From the NCBI GenBank assembly GCA_039969155.1, contig JBDVOJ010000095.1, positions 157,875-221,874 on the forward strand: DNA of 64,000 bases, written 5' to 3'. The DNA is from GCA-002733465 sp039969155. Its GTDB lineage: Bacteria; Pseudomonadota; Gammaproteobacteria; Enterobacterales; Kangiellaceae. Position numbers and translations under genes: made by a program. Under the pieces are notes generated by a model. The model was not told where the DNA came from, ran no database searches, and saw nothing but the letters and a program-made list of their open reading frames with translations. Every line of letters starts with the position of its first letter. Within the stretch, counting starts at the first letter, position 1. Shown here one piece after another: positions 34,696 through 43,700 of the stretch.

Positions 34696-35076
34696 CTAAA
34701 TACATCGTGCAGGCTTTGGTAATCCAGCGATTTTGGTTGCTTGCTTCGCAGGTCCTTCAGGAAATAGTATTTGCAAGTATAAGCTATTGCTTTTTTCCTC
34801 GGGGAGTACGGTTTTTAAATACTTAACTAAAGGGCGAATGGAAGGGCTCTTATTATAGTCTTGATAGAATTGTCTAACATATTTGACCACTTCCCAGTGA
34901 TCTTCGGACAATTCGATATTTTCGCATTGGGCTATGATCTCGGCGATTTCCGAGGTCCATGCGTCTGAATCAAGCATGTAACCGTTTTTATCTGTTTTGA
35001 TATTAGGCGGAAGTTGTGTCATAGAATTAAATGGCCGTTGAATGAGCAACTCATCATTAGGGAGTCTTATCGTCAA
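34696..35076 (-). CDS. tusE: sulfurtransferase TusE (DsrC family)
   Basis: TusE takes sulfur from TusD and passes it to MnmA for 2-thiouridine formation at the tRNA wobble position. The product has 126 residues and ends K-P-A-R-C-I, with the family's penultimate cysteine, the swinging-arm sulfur carrier. EDHWEVVKYVRQFYQDYN is characteristic. Only this C-terminal cysteine is placed as in TusE; the second DsrC cysteine of sulfur oxidisers is absent. It is the last gene of the tusDCBE unit, 3 bp after tusB. Confidence 0.94.
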   Translation of the reverse strand: MTIRLPNDELLIQRPFNSMTQLPPNIKTDKNGYMLDSDAWTSEIAEIIAQCENIELSEDHWEVVKYVRQFYQDYNKSPSIRPLVKYLKTVLPEEKSNSLYLQILFPEGPAKQATKIAGLPKPARCI

Positions 35077-35079
35077 CTC

Positions 35080-35385
35080 TCACCAAGTTATCGATTTTTG
35101 AGTTTGCAGGCAGAGTGCGATAAATTGGTGATAATCAATCAATTTGACTTTTTCTAAGTCCAGTAGGCTCATTAAACCTCTTGCGACTACTTGCTCTTTT
35201 AACGCAAATATTTCGCCTCGAAAAGGGCCGACTTTCCCAAGTTCCTGAGATTTACAAACTGACGGTAATGAAAATGTAGCGTCGTTTAGAAACAAGACCG
35301 AGTCATTATCGCTAAAATAAAGCTCTAATTGAGCATCAAACTCAGCATGGTTCGTAGGTTGTTGAATTAAATGAAGTACTGACAT
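35080..35385 (-). CDS. tusB: sulfurtransferase complex subunit TusB
   Basis: This 101-residue subunit of the TusBCD hexamer has the family pattern: M-x-x-L-H-x-I, a middle LFLNDATFSLP, VVARGLMSLLD, and the ending L-I-D-Y-H-Q-F with a terminal Trp. Its start overlaps the tusC stop by one base (TAATG), so they are translationally coupled. Confidence 0.9.
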   Translation of the reverse strand: MSVLHLIQQPTNHAEFDAQLELYFSDNDSVLFLNDATFSLPSVCKSQELGKVGPFRGEIFALKEQVVARGLMSLLDLEKVKLIDYHQFIALCLQTQKSITW

Positions 35386-35744
35386 TATAACACCACTACT
35401 TGGTCGGCTTGCTGATTTAACCGATTAAGTTCGGAGGCATTCAGCAATTTTACATCAATAAGCAAACTCTCGATTCCAAAACTGCGTGTTTGCATAGAGT
35501 CGATATCAGCGTAAACATTTTCAATATCGTAGAAACTTAACCCTTTTAAAAGATCGACCTGACTTTTCTCTCCGATAATCATTGACTGCTGGCTATTCAC
35601 TAAGTTGTAGACGCCGTCGTGTTGAAAAATTAGATTTACCTGATGATCAAACGCCGCACAAACAAGTGCTAAATCGATAGACTCCTTAAAATGAGAACCA
35701 GCAAAGGTACTTTGATTTATTATTAAATTAATTATTTGAGGCAT
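35385..35744 (-). CDS. tusC: sulfurtransferase complex subunit TusC
   Basis: This 119-residue DsrF-like subunit of TusBCD has an A-x-x-E-S-I-D-L-A-L-V-C-A-A-F-D-H-like opening (GSHFKESIDLALVCAAFD) and a hydrophobic strand VNLIFQHDGVYNL typical of the fold. It lies between tusD and tusB with tight spacing. Confidence 0.9.
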   Translation of the reverse strand: MPQIINLIINQSTFAGSHFKESIDLALVCAAFDHQVNLIFQHDGVYNLVNSQQSMIIGEKSQVDLLKGLSFYDIENVYADIDSMQTRSFGIESLLIDVKLLNASELNRLNQQADQVVVL

Positions 35745-35755
35745 AAGTTAATGGT

Positions 35756-36151
35756 TTATTTGAAGTGAATCAGTTTAACGGAGGGGTCATTGAGACCTGC
35801 CGCTAACTGACCAAGTCCTGCCATAGAAAATGCAGGGGCCAAATTGGCACAAGCGATTTGGTGTTCTTTTGCCTCTTCGGCTCCCATTAGACCACGCCGA
35901 AGACTTGCTGCGACACATGTTTGTAATTCAATCTGGTTTTTTTGGGCAAAAATACTCCATCGTTCGGTAATTTGCGGTTCATCAGAAGGCGGCAGCAAGC
36001 TGTTCAACGCAACCGAAACGGCGTCTTGATAAAAGAATACTGATTTTAATTCAATTTGGTCGGTTACTAATTGTTGAGCAAACTTAAGCGCAGTCAGGTG
36101 AGCCTGAGTAGATTGAGGTGATGCTGTAATTAGAATTAGAAAAGACGACAT
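35756..36151 (-). CDS. tusD: sulfurtransferase complex subunit TusD
   Basis: The product has 131 residues from ATG 36151; an upstream in-frame TTG would add 20 residues with no family similarity and was rejected. TusD accepts persulfide sulfur from TusA on the cysteine in LQTCVAASLRRG, which is present. KSVFFYQDAVSVALN and AGLGQLA are further family motifs. It is first in the tusDCBE operon. Confidence 0.92.
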   Translation of the reverse strand: MSSFLILITASPQSTQAHLTALKFAQQLVTDQIELKSVFFYQDAVSVALNSLLPPSDEPQITERWSIFAQKNQIELQTCVAASLRRGLMGAEEAKEHQIACANLAPAFSMAGLGQLAAGLNDPSVKLIHFK

Positions 36152-36260
36152 TAAAGCAGAGTAACCAAGGCAATACAACGAGTTACTATTGTCATGGAAA
36201 GAAATCAGCAAATCAAGCCTTGAGCGCTTTCTTTTGACTTGGTAAAGCTGTGCAAATACT

Positions 36261-36291
36261 AAAAAAAAGCCCTCTATAACGAGGGCTTTTT
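36261..36291 (-). terminator. rho-independent terminator of yccA
   Basis: On the minus strand an 11-bp A-T-extended GCCCTC/GAGGGC stem with a 6-nt loop precedes eight T residues. It separates yccA from the tus operon. Confidence 0.9.
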
Positions 36292-36310
36292 ACCGATTAC
36301 TGGTTTAACT

Positions 36311-36994
36311 CTAATCGTCGCCAGAAAAAGCAGATAGCAAGTTAAGTAAGTGCATGAACAACACGTAGATGTTCATGTACATGGATACGGTTGCCATGAT
36401 GTAATTAGTCTGTTCGCCGCGGATAATCGAACTAGTATCGTATAAGATAAAGCCTGACATTAACAATACAAAGAATGCAGACAAAGCTAAAGAAAGTCCT
36501 GATATATACCAGCCAAAAAAGTAGTTACCTACCAAATAGGCGATACTTGCAATCAGTCCAATCATAAGGCCCACGAATAACATACCACGCATAAATGTGA
36601 AGTCTTTCTTGGTGGTTAGAACATAACCAGAAAGTGCGAAGAATATTAGTCCAGTGCCAGCTAGTGCTTGAACAACGATTCCGGAACCAAAATTGGACGC
36701 ATAAATGCTAACAATCGGACCGGCGTAGAATCCTAAGAACCCAGTGAAGGCAAAAGTTACCAGAATTCCCATTGAACTATTAGCTGTTTTGTTTAACACA
36801 AAGCTGATCCCAAAAATAACAGCTAGATAAATAAACGGATTAATAGGCGGAACATTCATCGCAACAGCGACGCCTGCCATGGCAGCACTAAATAGCAAGG
36901 TAGCGGATAATAAAATATAGGTGTTTTTGAGCACCTTATTGATTTCAACCGATTGACCACGCGTTCTTTCAATTACTGGTGAATTAGATTGCAT
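36311..36994 (-). CDS. yccA: Bax inhibitor-1/YccA family membrane protein
   Basis: This 227-residue inner-membrane protein has seven hydrophobic segments. YIVLS-like repeats and the final helices (FILYDTSSIIRGEQTNYIMATVSMYMNIYVLFMHLLNLLSAF) are diagnostic of the Bax inhibitor-1 family. E. coli YccA is a substrate and modulator of FtsH and, as here, is adjacent to tusE-related genes; calcium-leak activity is known for the family member BsYetJ. Confidence 0.94.
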   Translation of the reverse strand: MQSNSPVIERTRGQSVEINKVLKNTYILLSATLLFSAAMAGVAVAMNVPPINPFIYLAVIFGISFVLNKTANSSMGILVTFAFTGFLGFYAGPIVSIYASNFGSGIVVQALAGTGLIFFALSGYVLTTKKDFTFMRGMLFVGLMIGLIASIAYLVGNYFFGWYISGLSLALSAFFVLLMSGFILYDTSSIIRGEQTNYIMATVSMYMNIYVLFMHLLNLLSAFSGDD

Positions 36995-37242
36995 CGTTAT
37001 TCAACTCCTGTTTAACAGTATAAAAAAGCATCGGTAAAACAAACCGACGCTAGAATTCTTTATTGTTTTATATAATAAGGGCTCAAGTTAAAGATCCCAA
37101 GTGTTTTGGTCAAGTATTTTCAGTTAATTGTAACAATATCATCCGTTGCTGTGCTTATTAAATAACCAAAATGAAAAAAATGCAAAAATTTTACCATTTG
37201 GGCTTTGCCAAACTGAATTATTCGGGTAATATGCGCGCTCTT

Positions 37243-37333
37243 GGAGAGATGGCAGAGTGGTCGAATGCACTGGTCTTGAAAACCAGCGTGGGTTTGTAGC
37301 CCACCTAGGGTTCGAATCCCTATCTCTCCGCCA
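37243..37333 (+). tRNA. tRNA-Ser (anticodon TGA)
   Basis: This is a full 91-nt class II tRNA. The acceptor GGAGAGA pairs with TCTCTCC, then G and an encoded CCA follow. The anticodon stem CTGGT/ACCAG holds loop CTTGAAA with TGA at 37277-37279. A long variable arm (GTGGGTTTGTAGCCCAC) and the T arm with TTCGAAT are present. A terminator follows at once. Confidence 0.98.
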
Positions 37334-37341
37334 AGTACGAA

Positions 37342-37366
37342 AAACCCGCTTATAGCGGGTTTTTTT
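37342..37366 (+). terminator. rho-independent terminator of tRNA-Ser
   Basis: AAACCCGC pairs with GCGGGTTT around TTATA, followed by a T tract. Confidence 0.92.
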
Positions 37367-37480
37367 ATGTCTTTCTATAAGTGACTAATATATAAAATCT
37401 TTTATCTGTTTCTGTTGCTTGATCGATGGTTCACAGATCATTTAATCTAGCGACACAACAAACCGACTGCTAGATCGACT

Positions 37481-37726
37481 ATGTCCAGTATTAAATTCGA
37501 TACCCAAAAGAAAACTTTGCTGATTCAAAAGCTCCAAGCCTATTTTATGAAAGAGCTCGACTTTGAATTAGGTCAATTCGATAGCGAGTTCTTGCTGGAT
37601 TTTATATCGGAAGAGTTGGGCGCTTACTATTACAATCAAGGTTTGTCAGATGCACAAAATTTGTTGCAACAAAAAATAGAAATAATAACAGAAGGCTTTT
37701 ATGAATTAGAAAAAGTAACTATCTAA
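37481..37726 (+). CDS. DUF2164 family protein
   Basis: This is an 81-residue soluble protein. The segments YFMKELDFELGQFDSEFLLDF and ISEELGAYYYNQGLSDA are the DUF2164 signature (K-x-Y-F-x-x-E-L-D through G-P/A-x-Y-Y-N-Q-G-x-x-D-A). The function is unknown. It is monocistronic, with a strong hairpin directly downstream. Confidence 0.9.
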   Translation: MSSIKFDTQKKTLLIQKLQAYFMKELDFELGQFDSEFLLDFISEELGAYYYNQGLSDAQNLLQQKIEIITEGFYELEKVTI

Positions 37727-37747
37727 ATTTTCGAGCTTGTTCAAATG

Positions 37748-37774
37748 GGTGAGCTTGTTTGACACAAGCTCACC
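37748..37774. terminator. hairpin between DUF2164 gene and metB
   Basis: GGTGAGCTTGT pairs perfectly with ACAAGCTCACC over 11 bp around TTGAC. There is only a scattered T-rich tail, so efficiency is uncertain. Confidence 0.6.
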
Positions 37775-37817
37775 GAGTTGGTTTTGTTGACGGGCTGTCT
37801 TAGAATCACCCGTAAAA

Positions 37818-39029
37818 TTAGGCTATCGCCGGTTCTGAAACGACTTTTAGAGGTGATATTGCTGAGAATCCACCGTCCAAATCGTCAATTAAGTCCTCAA
37901 TATTTTCTATACCTACTGAAACCCGCAATAGGTTTTGAGTGATACCCGCTATTGCTTGCTCTTCTAGGGATACTGCGGCATGAGTCATGGTTGAAGGGTG
38001 ACATATTAGGCTTTCTACACCACCTAATGATTCAGCCAATGAAAATACTGTCAAGCCGCTCAAAAATTGCTTTACTGTTTCAACGTCACCTTTTAGCTTA
38101 AAGGAAATCATTGAACCAAAACCAGTTTGCTGTTTTTTGGCAATCTCATGCCCTGGGTGATCTGATAAGCCTGGAAAGTATACTTTCTCTACTAAAGGAT
38201 GACTGTTAAGAAACTCGACGACTCTATCGGCATTTTTTGCGTGTCTTTGAATTCTCACATCTAATGTTCTTAGCCCTCTCAGTGTAAGAAAGCTATCAAA
38301 TGGAGCGCCAGTCACTCCGGTACAATTAGCCCACCATTTAAGGTCTTCGCAAACTTGCTCGTCTTTAGCTATGACGGCTCCTCCAACCACATCGCTATGG
38401 CCATTGATGTATTTAGTCGTGGAATGGACAACGATATCGGCACCGAGTGATAAAGGCTTCTGAAAAACGGGGGATAGAAATGTATTGTCAACGACCACGA
38501 GAGCCCCATGTTTTTTAGCTTGTTCAGCGATAGCTTGGATATCTACTACCCTAAGCAAGGGGTTACTGGGAGTTTCAATCCAAACTATTTTAGGTTTCTT
38601 TTCGAGCGCATTGGTTAAATCACTTTGATTAGTTTGATCGACGAAGTCGAGTGTAATAAGTCCCTTATCGGCATAGGATTTGAACAACCTGAATGTGCCA
38701 CCATAACAATCGTGTGGTGCGAGAATGCGTTCGCCGGCCTTGAGTAATTGTATAACTGTAAAAATTGCAGACATGCCTGTTGAAGTGACAACTCCACCAA
38801 ACCCCCCTTCTAAATCAGCCAGAGTCTGAGATAGAATTTGTCTGGTAGGATTACCCGAGCGTGAATAATCAAACTCACGCTTTTCATCAAACCCGGCAAA
38901 ACTGTAATTGCTCGATAGATAGAGTGGGGGAGTGATCGCTCCATGTTGAGTATCGGTTTCGATACCAGCTCTTACTGCTACGGTATCAATAGCGCCGGTT
39001 AGCGCTGTTTTAGACTTGAGTATAGACAT
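37818..39029 (-). CDS. metB: cystathionine gamma-synthase / O-acylhomoserine sulfhydrylase-type PLP enzyme
   Basis: This 403-residue enzyme of the Cys/Met metabolism PLP family has SRSGNPTR near the N terminus, VVDNTFLSP, and the PLP lysine in VVHSTTKYINGHSDVVGG. ESLGGVESLICHPSTMTHA is the C-terminal substrate region. It joins an activated homoserine to cysteine to give cystathionine; direct sulfhydrylation cannot be excluded from sequence. It starts 2 bp after metX, and the operon is preceded by MetJ boxes, so it is a methionine biosynthesis gene. Confidence 0.9.
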   Translation of the reverse strand: MSILKSKTALTGAIDTVAVRAGIETDTQHGAITPPLYLSSNYSFAGFDEKREFDYSRSGNPTRQILSQTLADLEGGFGGVVTSTGMSAIFTVIQLLKAGERILAPHDCYGGTFRLFKSYADKGLITLDFVDQTNQSDLTNALEKKPKIVWIETPSNPLLRVVDIQAIAEQAKKHGALVVVDNTFLSPVFQKPLSLGADIVVHSTTKYINGHSDVVGGAVIAKDEQVCEDLKWWANCTGVTGAPFDSFLTLRGLRTLDVRIQRHAKNADRVVEFLNSHPLVEKVYFPGLSDHPGHEIAKKQQTGFGSMISFKLKGDVETVKQFLSGLTVFSLAESLGGVESLICHPSTMTHAAVSLEEQAIAGITQNLLRVSVGIENIEDLIDDLDGGFSAISPLKVVSEPAIA

Positions 39030-39031
39030 GT

Positions 39032-40060
39032 TTATGTTCCTATTCGTGATTTTATAAGTTGAGAGATTTGCTCAAATTCCTTGAGAAAACCATCGTGGCC
39101 AACGTCGCTTTGAATCAAGCTGTAACTAGCGTTTAAACCGATACTTTTGCTGAGTTGAGAAATGCATTCAGGTGGAGCTATTAAGTCTCCTTGAATAGCT
39201 ACCAGAAGACAGGTAGATTTTATATTTGTGGGGTCTATTTGGTGTAGATCTACTGAAAGCGAGAGGTTTAGAAATCGTTGACTACAAAACCTATCGGCAA
39301 ACTTTTCGCCCTGTGCTTTTAAATATCCGACAACAGGAAAATCATATTCGCTGTTGTCAAAATTGATTTGATTCGGGAAACGCTTTTCAAGCTCCTCGGC
39401 TCCGCGATAGCCTAGCATCGCCAAAGACCGAGCTAGAATTAATCCTTGTCTGTTGTCGCCAGCGGCACTAGCAAATTGAAGGATGTCTCGCTGCAACTGC
39501 CTGATAGCCGTGTTTCTAGCATCGCTTTTTTGGTTGCAACAAATAGCGATAAGCTGTTCAACTCTATCGGGATATTTTTCGGCGAAGGCCAGCGCGACCA
39601 TTCCTCCATATGACGAACCGATAGCAGCGGCTAGACGGTCGATTCCAAGATGATTCATTAATTGGTTAATCACCGTAGCCTGGTCGAATGTAGAAATATT
39701 GATATCTTGATGAAGAGGGCATTTCAGTGTTCCCGATTGACCATCTAAGTAGTCAAATGAAAGTACGCAATATCGATTTAGATCAATGGCTTTACCATAA
39801 CCAATTAAAGGGTCCCACCAGCCTTTTACAAATATTCCTTCAATGTTGGTATCAGCGACATACTGATCGGCAGAAATGCCCCCCAGAACAAGCACTAATG
39901 GTTTGGTCAAATCGCCATAAAGGGTATATGAAACAAATGCCGACAGCAGCTCTTGCCCAAAAGTTAGGCGAAAAGGCGAGTCTAACTCTATGGTTCCCGA
40001 AACACATTCAGCTAGATTGGGCAGAGATTGATTACAGCTTGCCATTGAAGTTCTCATCAT
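39032..40060 (-). CDS. metX: homoserine O-acyltransferase, MetX type (alpha/beta-hydrolase fold)
   Basis: The product has 342 residues and catalyses the first committed step from homoserine to methionine. Nucleophile Ser150 lies in IGSSYGGMVAL; the Asp is in AIQGDLIAPP and the His in VGHDGFLKE near the C terminus. VLGGISADQY forms the oxyanion region. Both acetyl- and succinyl-transferring enzymes occur in this family, so the acyl donor is undecided. Two ATG codons sit at the start (40060 and 40057). MetJ boxes at 40081-40104 lie just upstream, over the likely promoter. Confidence 0.87.
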   Translation of the reverse strand: MMRTSMASCNQSLPNLAECVSGTIELDSPFRLTFGQELLSAFVSYTLYGDLTKPLVLVLGGISADQYVADTNIEGIFVKGWWDPLIGYGKAIDLNRYCVLSFDYLDGQSGTLKCPLHQDINISTFDQATVINQLMNHLGIDRLAAAIGSSYGGMVALAFAEKYPDRVEQLIAICCNQKSDARNTAIRQLQRDILQFASAAGDNRQGLILARSLAMLGYRGAEELEKRFPNQINFDNSEYDFPVVGYLKAQGEKFADRFCSQRFLNLSLSVDLHQIDPTNIKSTCLLVAIQGDLIAPPECISQLSKSIGLNASYSLIQSDVGHDGFLKEFEQISQLIKSRIGT

Positions 40061-40080
40061 AATCGTTCTAATTAAAAAAA

Positions 40081-40104
40081 AGACGTATAGACGTCTAAAT
40101 GTCC
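40081..40104. promoter_or_regulatory. three tandem MetJ operator boxes (metX side)
   Basis: Three adjacent 8-bp units read AGACGTAT, AGACGTCT and AAATGTCC, against the MetJ consensus AGACGTCT; the middle one is exact. They lie 21-44 bp upstream of the metX start, where bound MetJ with S-adenosylmethionine would block transcription. Confidence 0.9.
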
Positions 40105-40133
40105 AAAGTGTAACAGTGCTAGATTGGCTGTCA

Positions 40134-40149
40134 AGATGTTTAGATGGCT
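40134..40149. promoter_or_regulatory. two weaker tandem MetJ boxes (metJ side)
   Basis: AGATGTTT and AGATGGCT each match the AGACGTCT consensus at six of eight positions and are in 8-bp register with each other. They lie about 50 bp upstream of metJ and suggest autoregulation. Confidence 0.55.
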
Positions 40150-40197
40150 AAACTAGTGTAGAATGTTCAAAAACATCGATATTGAAGGAGTCCAACT

Positions 40198-40440
40198 ATG
40201 AAGTCTTGGGATGGTGAATATATAAATCCCTATGTAGAGCACGGTGAGAAAAAAGAAAATGTTAAGAAAATTACAGTTTCCATTCCTTTTTCAGTGCTTA
40301 AGATTTTGACTGACGAAAGAACCCGCCGACAGGTCTCTAACCTGCGCCATGCAACGAATAGCGAGCTACTATGCGAGGCTTTTCTGCATGCTTATACGGG
40401 GCAACCATTGCCCACTGATGAAGATCTAGCTAAAAAATAA
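40198..40440 (+). CDS. metJ: methionine repressor MetJ, short form
   Basis: This ribbon-helix-helix repressor uses S-adenosylmethionine as corepressor. The 80 residues align closely with the first 80 of E. coli MetJ: VKKITVSIPFSVLKILTDERTRRQV contains the DNA-contacting beta strand, and NLRHATNSELLCEAFLHA is helix B with the corepressor contacts. The protein stops after DEDLAKK, about 25 residues before the usual end, so the last helix of the family is missing. The stop follows a run of six A residues; neither frame downstream restores a clear MetJ tail. Functional operators nearby suggest it works. Confidence 0.9.
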   Translation: MKSWDGEYINPYVEHGEKKENVKKITVSIPFSVLKILTDERTRRQVSNLRHATNSELLCEAFLHAYTGQPLPTDEDLAKK

Positions 40441-40778
40441 CAGAGCGAATGATGTTGTCTAGGCTGTGTGGTCAATTAACCGATTTTGGTTGTCGGTCAT
40501 ATAACCTAAAAGTCTTAACTAAGATCGAAATTCTCAAACAGCTGAAGATGAATTTGAGGCCAGTCTGAATTTGGTTAGCAATATCAGTCACTGTATAACT
40601 GACAATTCTATAGAACGGTTGTGATCAATCGCTGACAATGTTAAATTCTTGCACTTGGACGTATGGACGTCTAAACGTGTAAATAATATTATATTTACGG
40701 CTTTCTAATGACAGAGTAACCCAGTAGCAGCTTGGTCATTTTGGCTAAATCTACTAGAGCGACGACTCCTATTAAAAT
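40441..40778. other. metJ-metH intergenic control region
   Basis: The 338 bp have no coding sequence. The main feature is the MetJ box array at 40657-40680, about 100 bp before metH. I see no strong terminator for metJ and no SAM riboswitch. Confidence 0.6.
40657..40680. promoter_or_regulatory. three tandem MetJ operator boxes upstream of metH
   Basis: Three adjacent 8-bp units read GGACGTAT, GGACGTCT and AAACGTGT, each close to the AGACGTCT consensus. They place metH under MetJ control; in E. coli metH is mainly a MetR target. Confidence 0.88.
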
Positions 40779-43700
40779 ATGACAATGAGCAATCAAAAAT
40801 TCGAACAGATTAGTGAGCTTTTAAGACAACGAATTCTGCTACTAGATGGAGCTACTGGTACGATGCTGCAATCCTATCAGCTCGGAGAATCAGACTTTAG
40901 AGGTGAGCGATTTTTAAGCTGGCCCTGTGATCTTAAGGGTAACAATGATTTATTAAGTCTCACTCGGCCAGATATTATCAAAGAAGTTCACGAGGCTTAC
41001 CTAGAAGTTGGTGCCGATATTATAGAAACCAACACCTTTAATGCGACTACCATTGCGATGGCTGACTACCAGATGGAATCCATTAGTGCTGAGATTAATT
41101 TTGAGGCAGCTAAAATTGCTCGTGAAGCTGCGGATAAGTATTCAACTAAAGAAAAGCCTCGATTTGTTGCGGGTGTTTTGGGACCCACCAATAAGACTTG
41201 TGGCTTGTCGCCTGATGTCAACGACCCTGGCTTTCGAGCGATCAGTTTTGACCAGATGGTTGAGGCGTATTATGAATCGACTGCTGCTCTGGTAGAAGGA
41301 CAGGTCGACCTTATTTTGATTGAAACTGTTTTTGATACTCTGAATGCTAAAGCGGCAGTTTTTGCCGTCGAACAGTATTTTGACAACAACCAAGTGAAAT
41401 TGCCTGTCATGATATCTGGAACCATCACAGATGCCTCGGGACGAACTTTAACAGGCCAAACAACCGCTGCTTTTTACAACTCGCTCAAACATGCTAGACC
41501 ACTAGTTTTTGGGCTCAACTGCGCGCTTGGAGCTAAAGAGCTCAGACCTTACATCGCAGAATTGTCTTCTATTGCGGATTGTTTTATATCTGCGCATCCT
41601 AATGCAGGGTTACCAAACGAGTTCGGGGGATATGATGAATCACCTGAAGAGATGAAAACTGAGTTAAAAGAATGGGCAAACTCCGGATTGATTAACATTG
41701 TCGGCGGATGTTGTGGTACTAGTCCTGAACACATTCGAGCTTTAAATGAGTTAGTGACCGAATGCCAACCGCGAAAAATTCCGAGTCTTAAGGCTACGAC
41801 CAATTTGTCGGGTTTAGAGCCTTTGTCGATTGAAGCCGACTCGCTATTTATCAATGTGGGTGAAAGAACTAACGTGACCGGCTCAGCAAAGTTCTTGCGC
41901 TTGATTAAAGACGGTGATTTTAACACTGCTTTGGAAGTAGCCAGAGAACAAGTTGAAAACGGTGCGTCAATTATCGATATCAATATGGATGAAGGAATGC
42001 TTGATTCAGCCGAGATCATGCAAAAGTTCTTAAACTTAATCGCAGCCGAACCAGATATTTCCAAAGTGCCGATTATGATTGATTCCTCAAAATGGGATGT
42101 CATTGAATGCGGACTAAAATGTGTGCAAGGAAAAGGAATCGTTAATTCGATTTCATTGAAGGAGGGCGAGCAAGAGTTTATTCGGACTGCTCACCTTGCC
42201 AGAAAATATGGGGCGGCAGTTATTGTGATGGCTTTTGACGAACAAGGCCAAGCAGACACTTTTCAACGTAAAATAGAAATCTGTGAAAGAGCCTACAACA
42301 TTTTAGTTGATACGGTTGGATTACCTGCGAATGATATTATTTTTGATCCTAACATCTTCGCTATTGCAACCGGGATCGAAGAACACAACAATTATGCAGT
42401 CGATTTTATTGAAGCGACTCGCTGGATCAAAAATAACTTACCAGGAGCCTTAGTCTCTGGAGGTGTTTCTAATGTTTCCTTCTCATTTAGAGGAAACAAC
42501 AAAGTACGTGAGGCGATTCACTCTGTGTTTCTATTTCATGCCATCAATGCGGGTCTGGATATGGGGATCGTCAACGCCGGGCAACTCGAAGTTTATTCTG
42601 AAATAGAGCCAGAGCTTAAAGCTGCAGTTGAAAATGTCGTGCTCAATAAAAATTCTCAAGCGACTGAACAGCTAGTTGATTTGGCTGAAAAGTATCTAAC
42701 AAGTTCCAGTGATGTAAAGCAAGAAAAATTATTGGAGTGGCGAGATAAGGATGTCAATAAGCGAATTGAATACGCACTCGTTAAAGGAAATACTCAATTT
42801 ATCGAACAAGATGTGGAAGAGTTTAGGCTGACTTGCGAACGTTCATTAGACGTAATCGAAGGGCCTTTAATGGATGGTATGAACGTGGTTGGTGACCTAT
42901 TCGGTTCAGGAAAAATGTTTTTGCCTCAAGTAGTAAAGTCCGCTCGAGTAATGAAAAAAGCAGTGGCTTATTTAGAGCCTTTTATGGAGCAAGAAAAACT
43001 CCAAGCAGGGGTTGCCATTGCTTCCAAAGGAAAGGTGTTATTAGCGACGGTGAAGGGAGATGTACACGATATAGGAAAGAATATTGTGGCGGTTGTACTT
43101 CAGTGTAACGGTTACGAAGTCGTTGATTTGGGGGTGATGGTTAATTGCGAAAAAATTATAAAGACTGCTGTTGAGGAAAAGTGTGACTTGATAGGTTTGT
43201 CAGGTTTGATTACGCCCTCTCTTGAAGAGATGGTATTTGTAGCGCAAGAACTAACTCGGCAAAACTTGTCTATCCCGTTGTTGATTGGAGGCGCAACTAC
43301 TTCGAAAGTTCATACGGCCGTGAAAATTGACCCGCAGTATGACCATCCAACTATTTACATAACTGATGCATCGAGAGTTGTTAATGCCTCAATGAAATTG
43401 CTCAATGAAAGTCAAAAGGAGAGTTTCGTTAAGGAAGTTAATCTTGAATACCAAACGCTAAGAGAGCGAAGAGCTAGCAACCTAAATAAACAAAAGCTTT
43501 CTTCTTTAGAGGATGCACGAGCTCATAGATTAGTTTCTGATTGGAAAAATCTAACCATTACCGAGCCGACATTTTTGGGACGGCGTAGCTTAATCGATTT
43601 TCCGATTGAGAAATTGGTTGAAAGAATTGATTGGACGCCGTTTTTTAGTAGTTGGGAATTGGCGGGGAGATACCCCAAAATATTGTCTGATGAAGTTGTC

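Noticed and set aside
36152..36211. A 20-residue N-terminal extension of TusD from a TTG codon
   Set aside because: The extension has no similarity to TusD, and the internal ATG gives the normal family length.
40441..40778. A SAM or cobalamin riboswitch before metH
   Set aside because: No long conserved stem set or B12-box-like sequence is visible; the MetJ boxes explain regulation adequately.
41549..42103. A 184-codon open frame on the minus strand inside metH
   Set aside because: It is antisense to conserved methionine synthase domains and has no family features.
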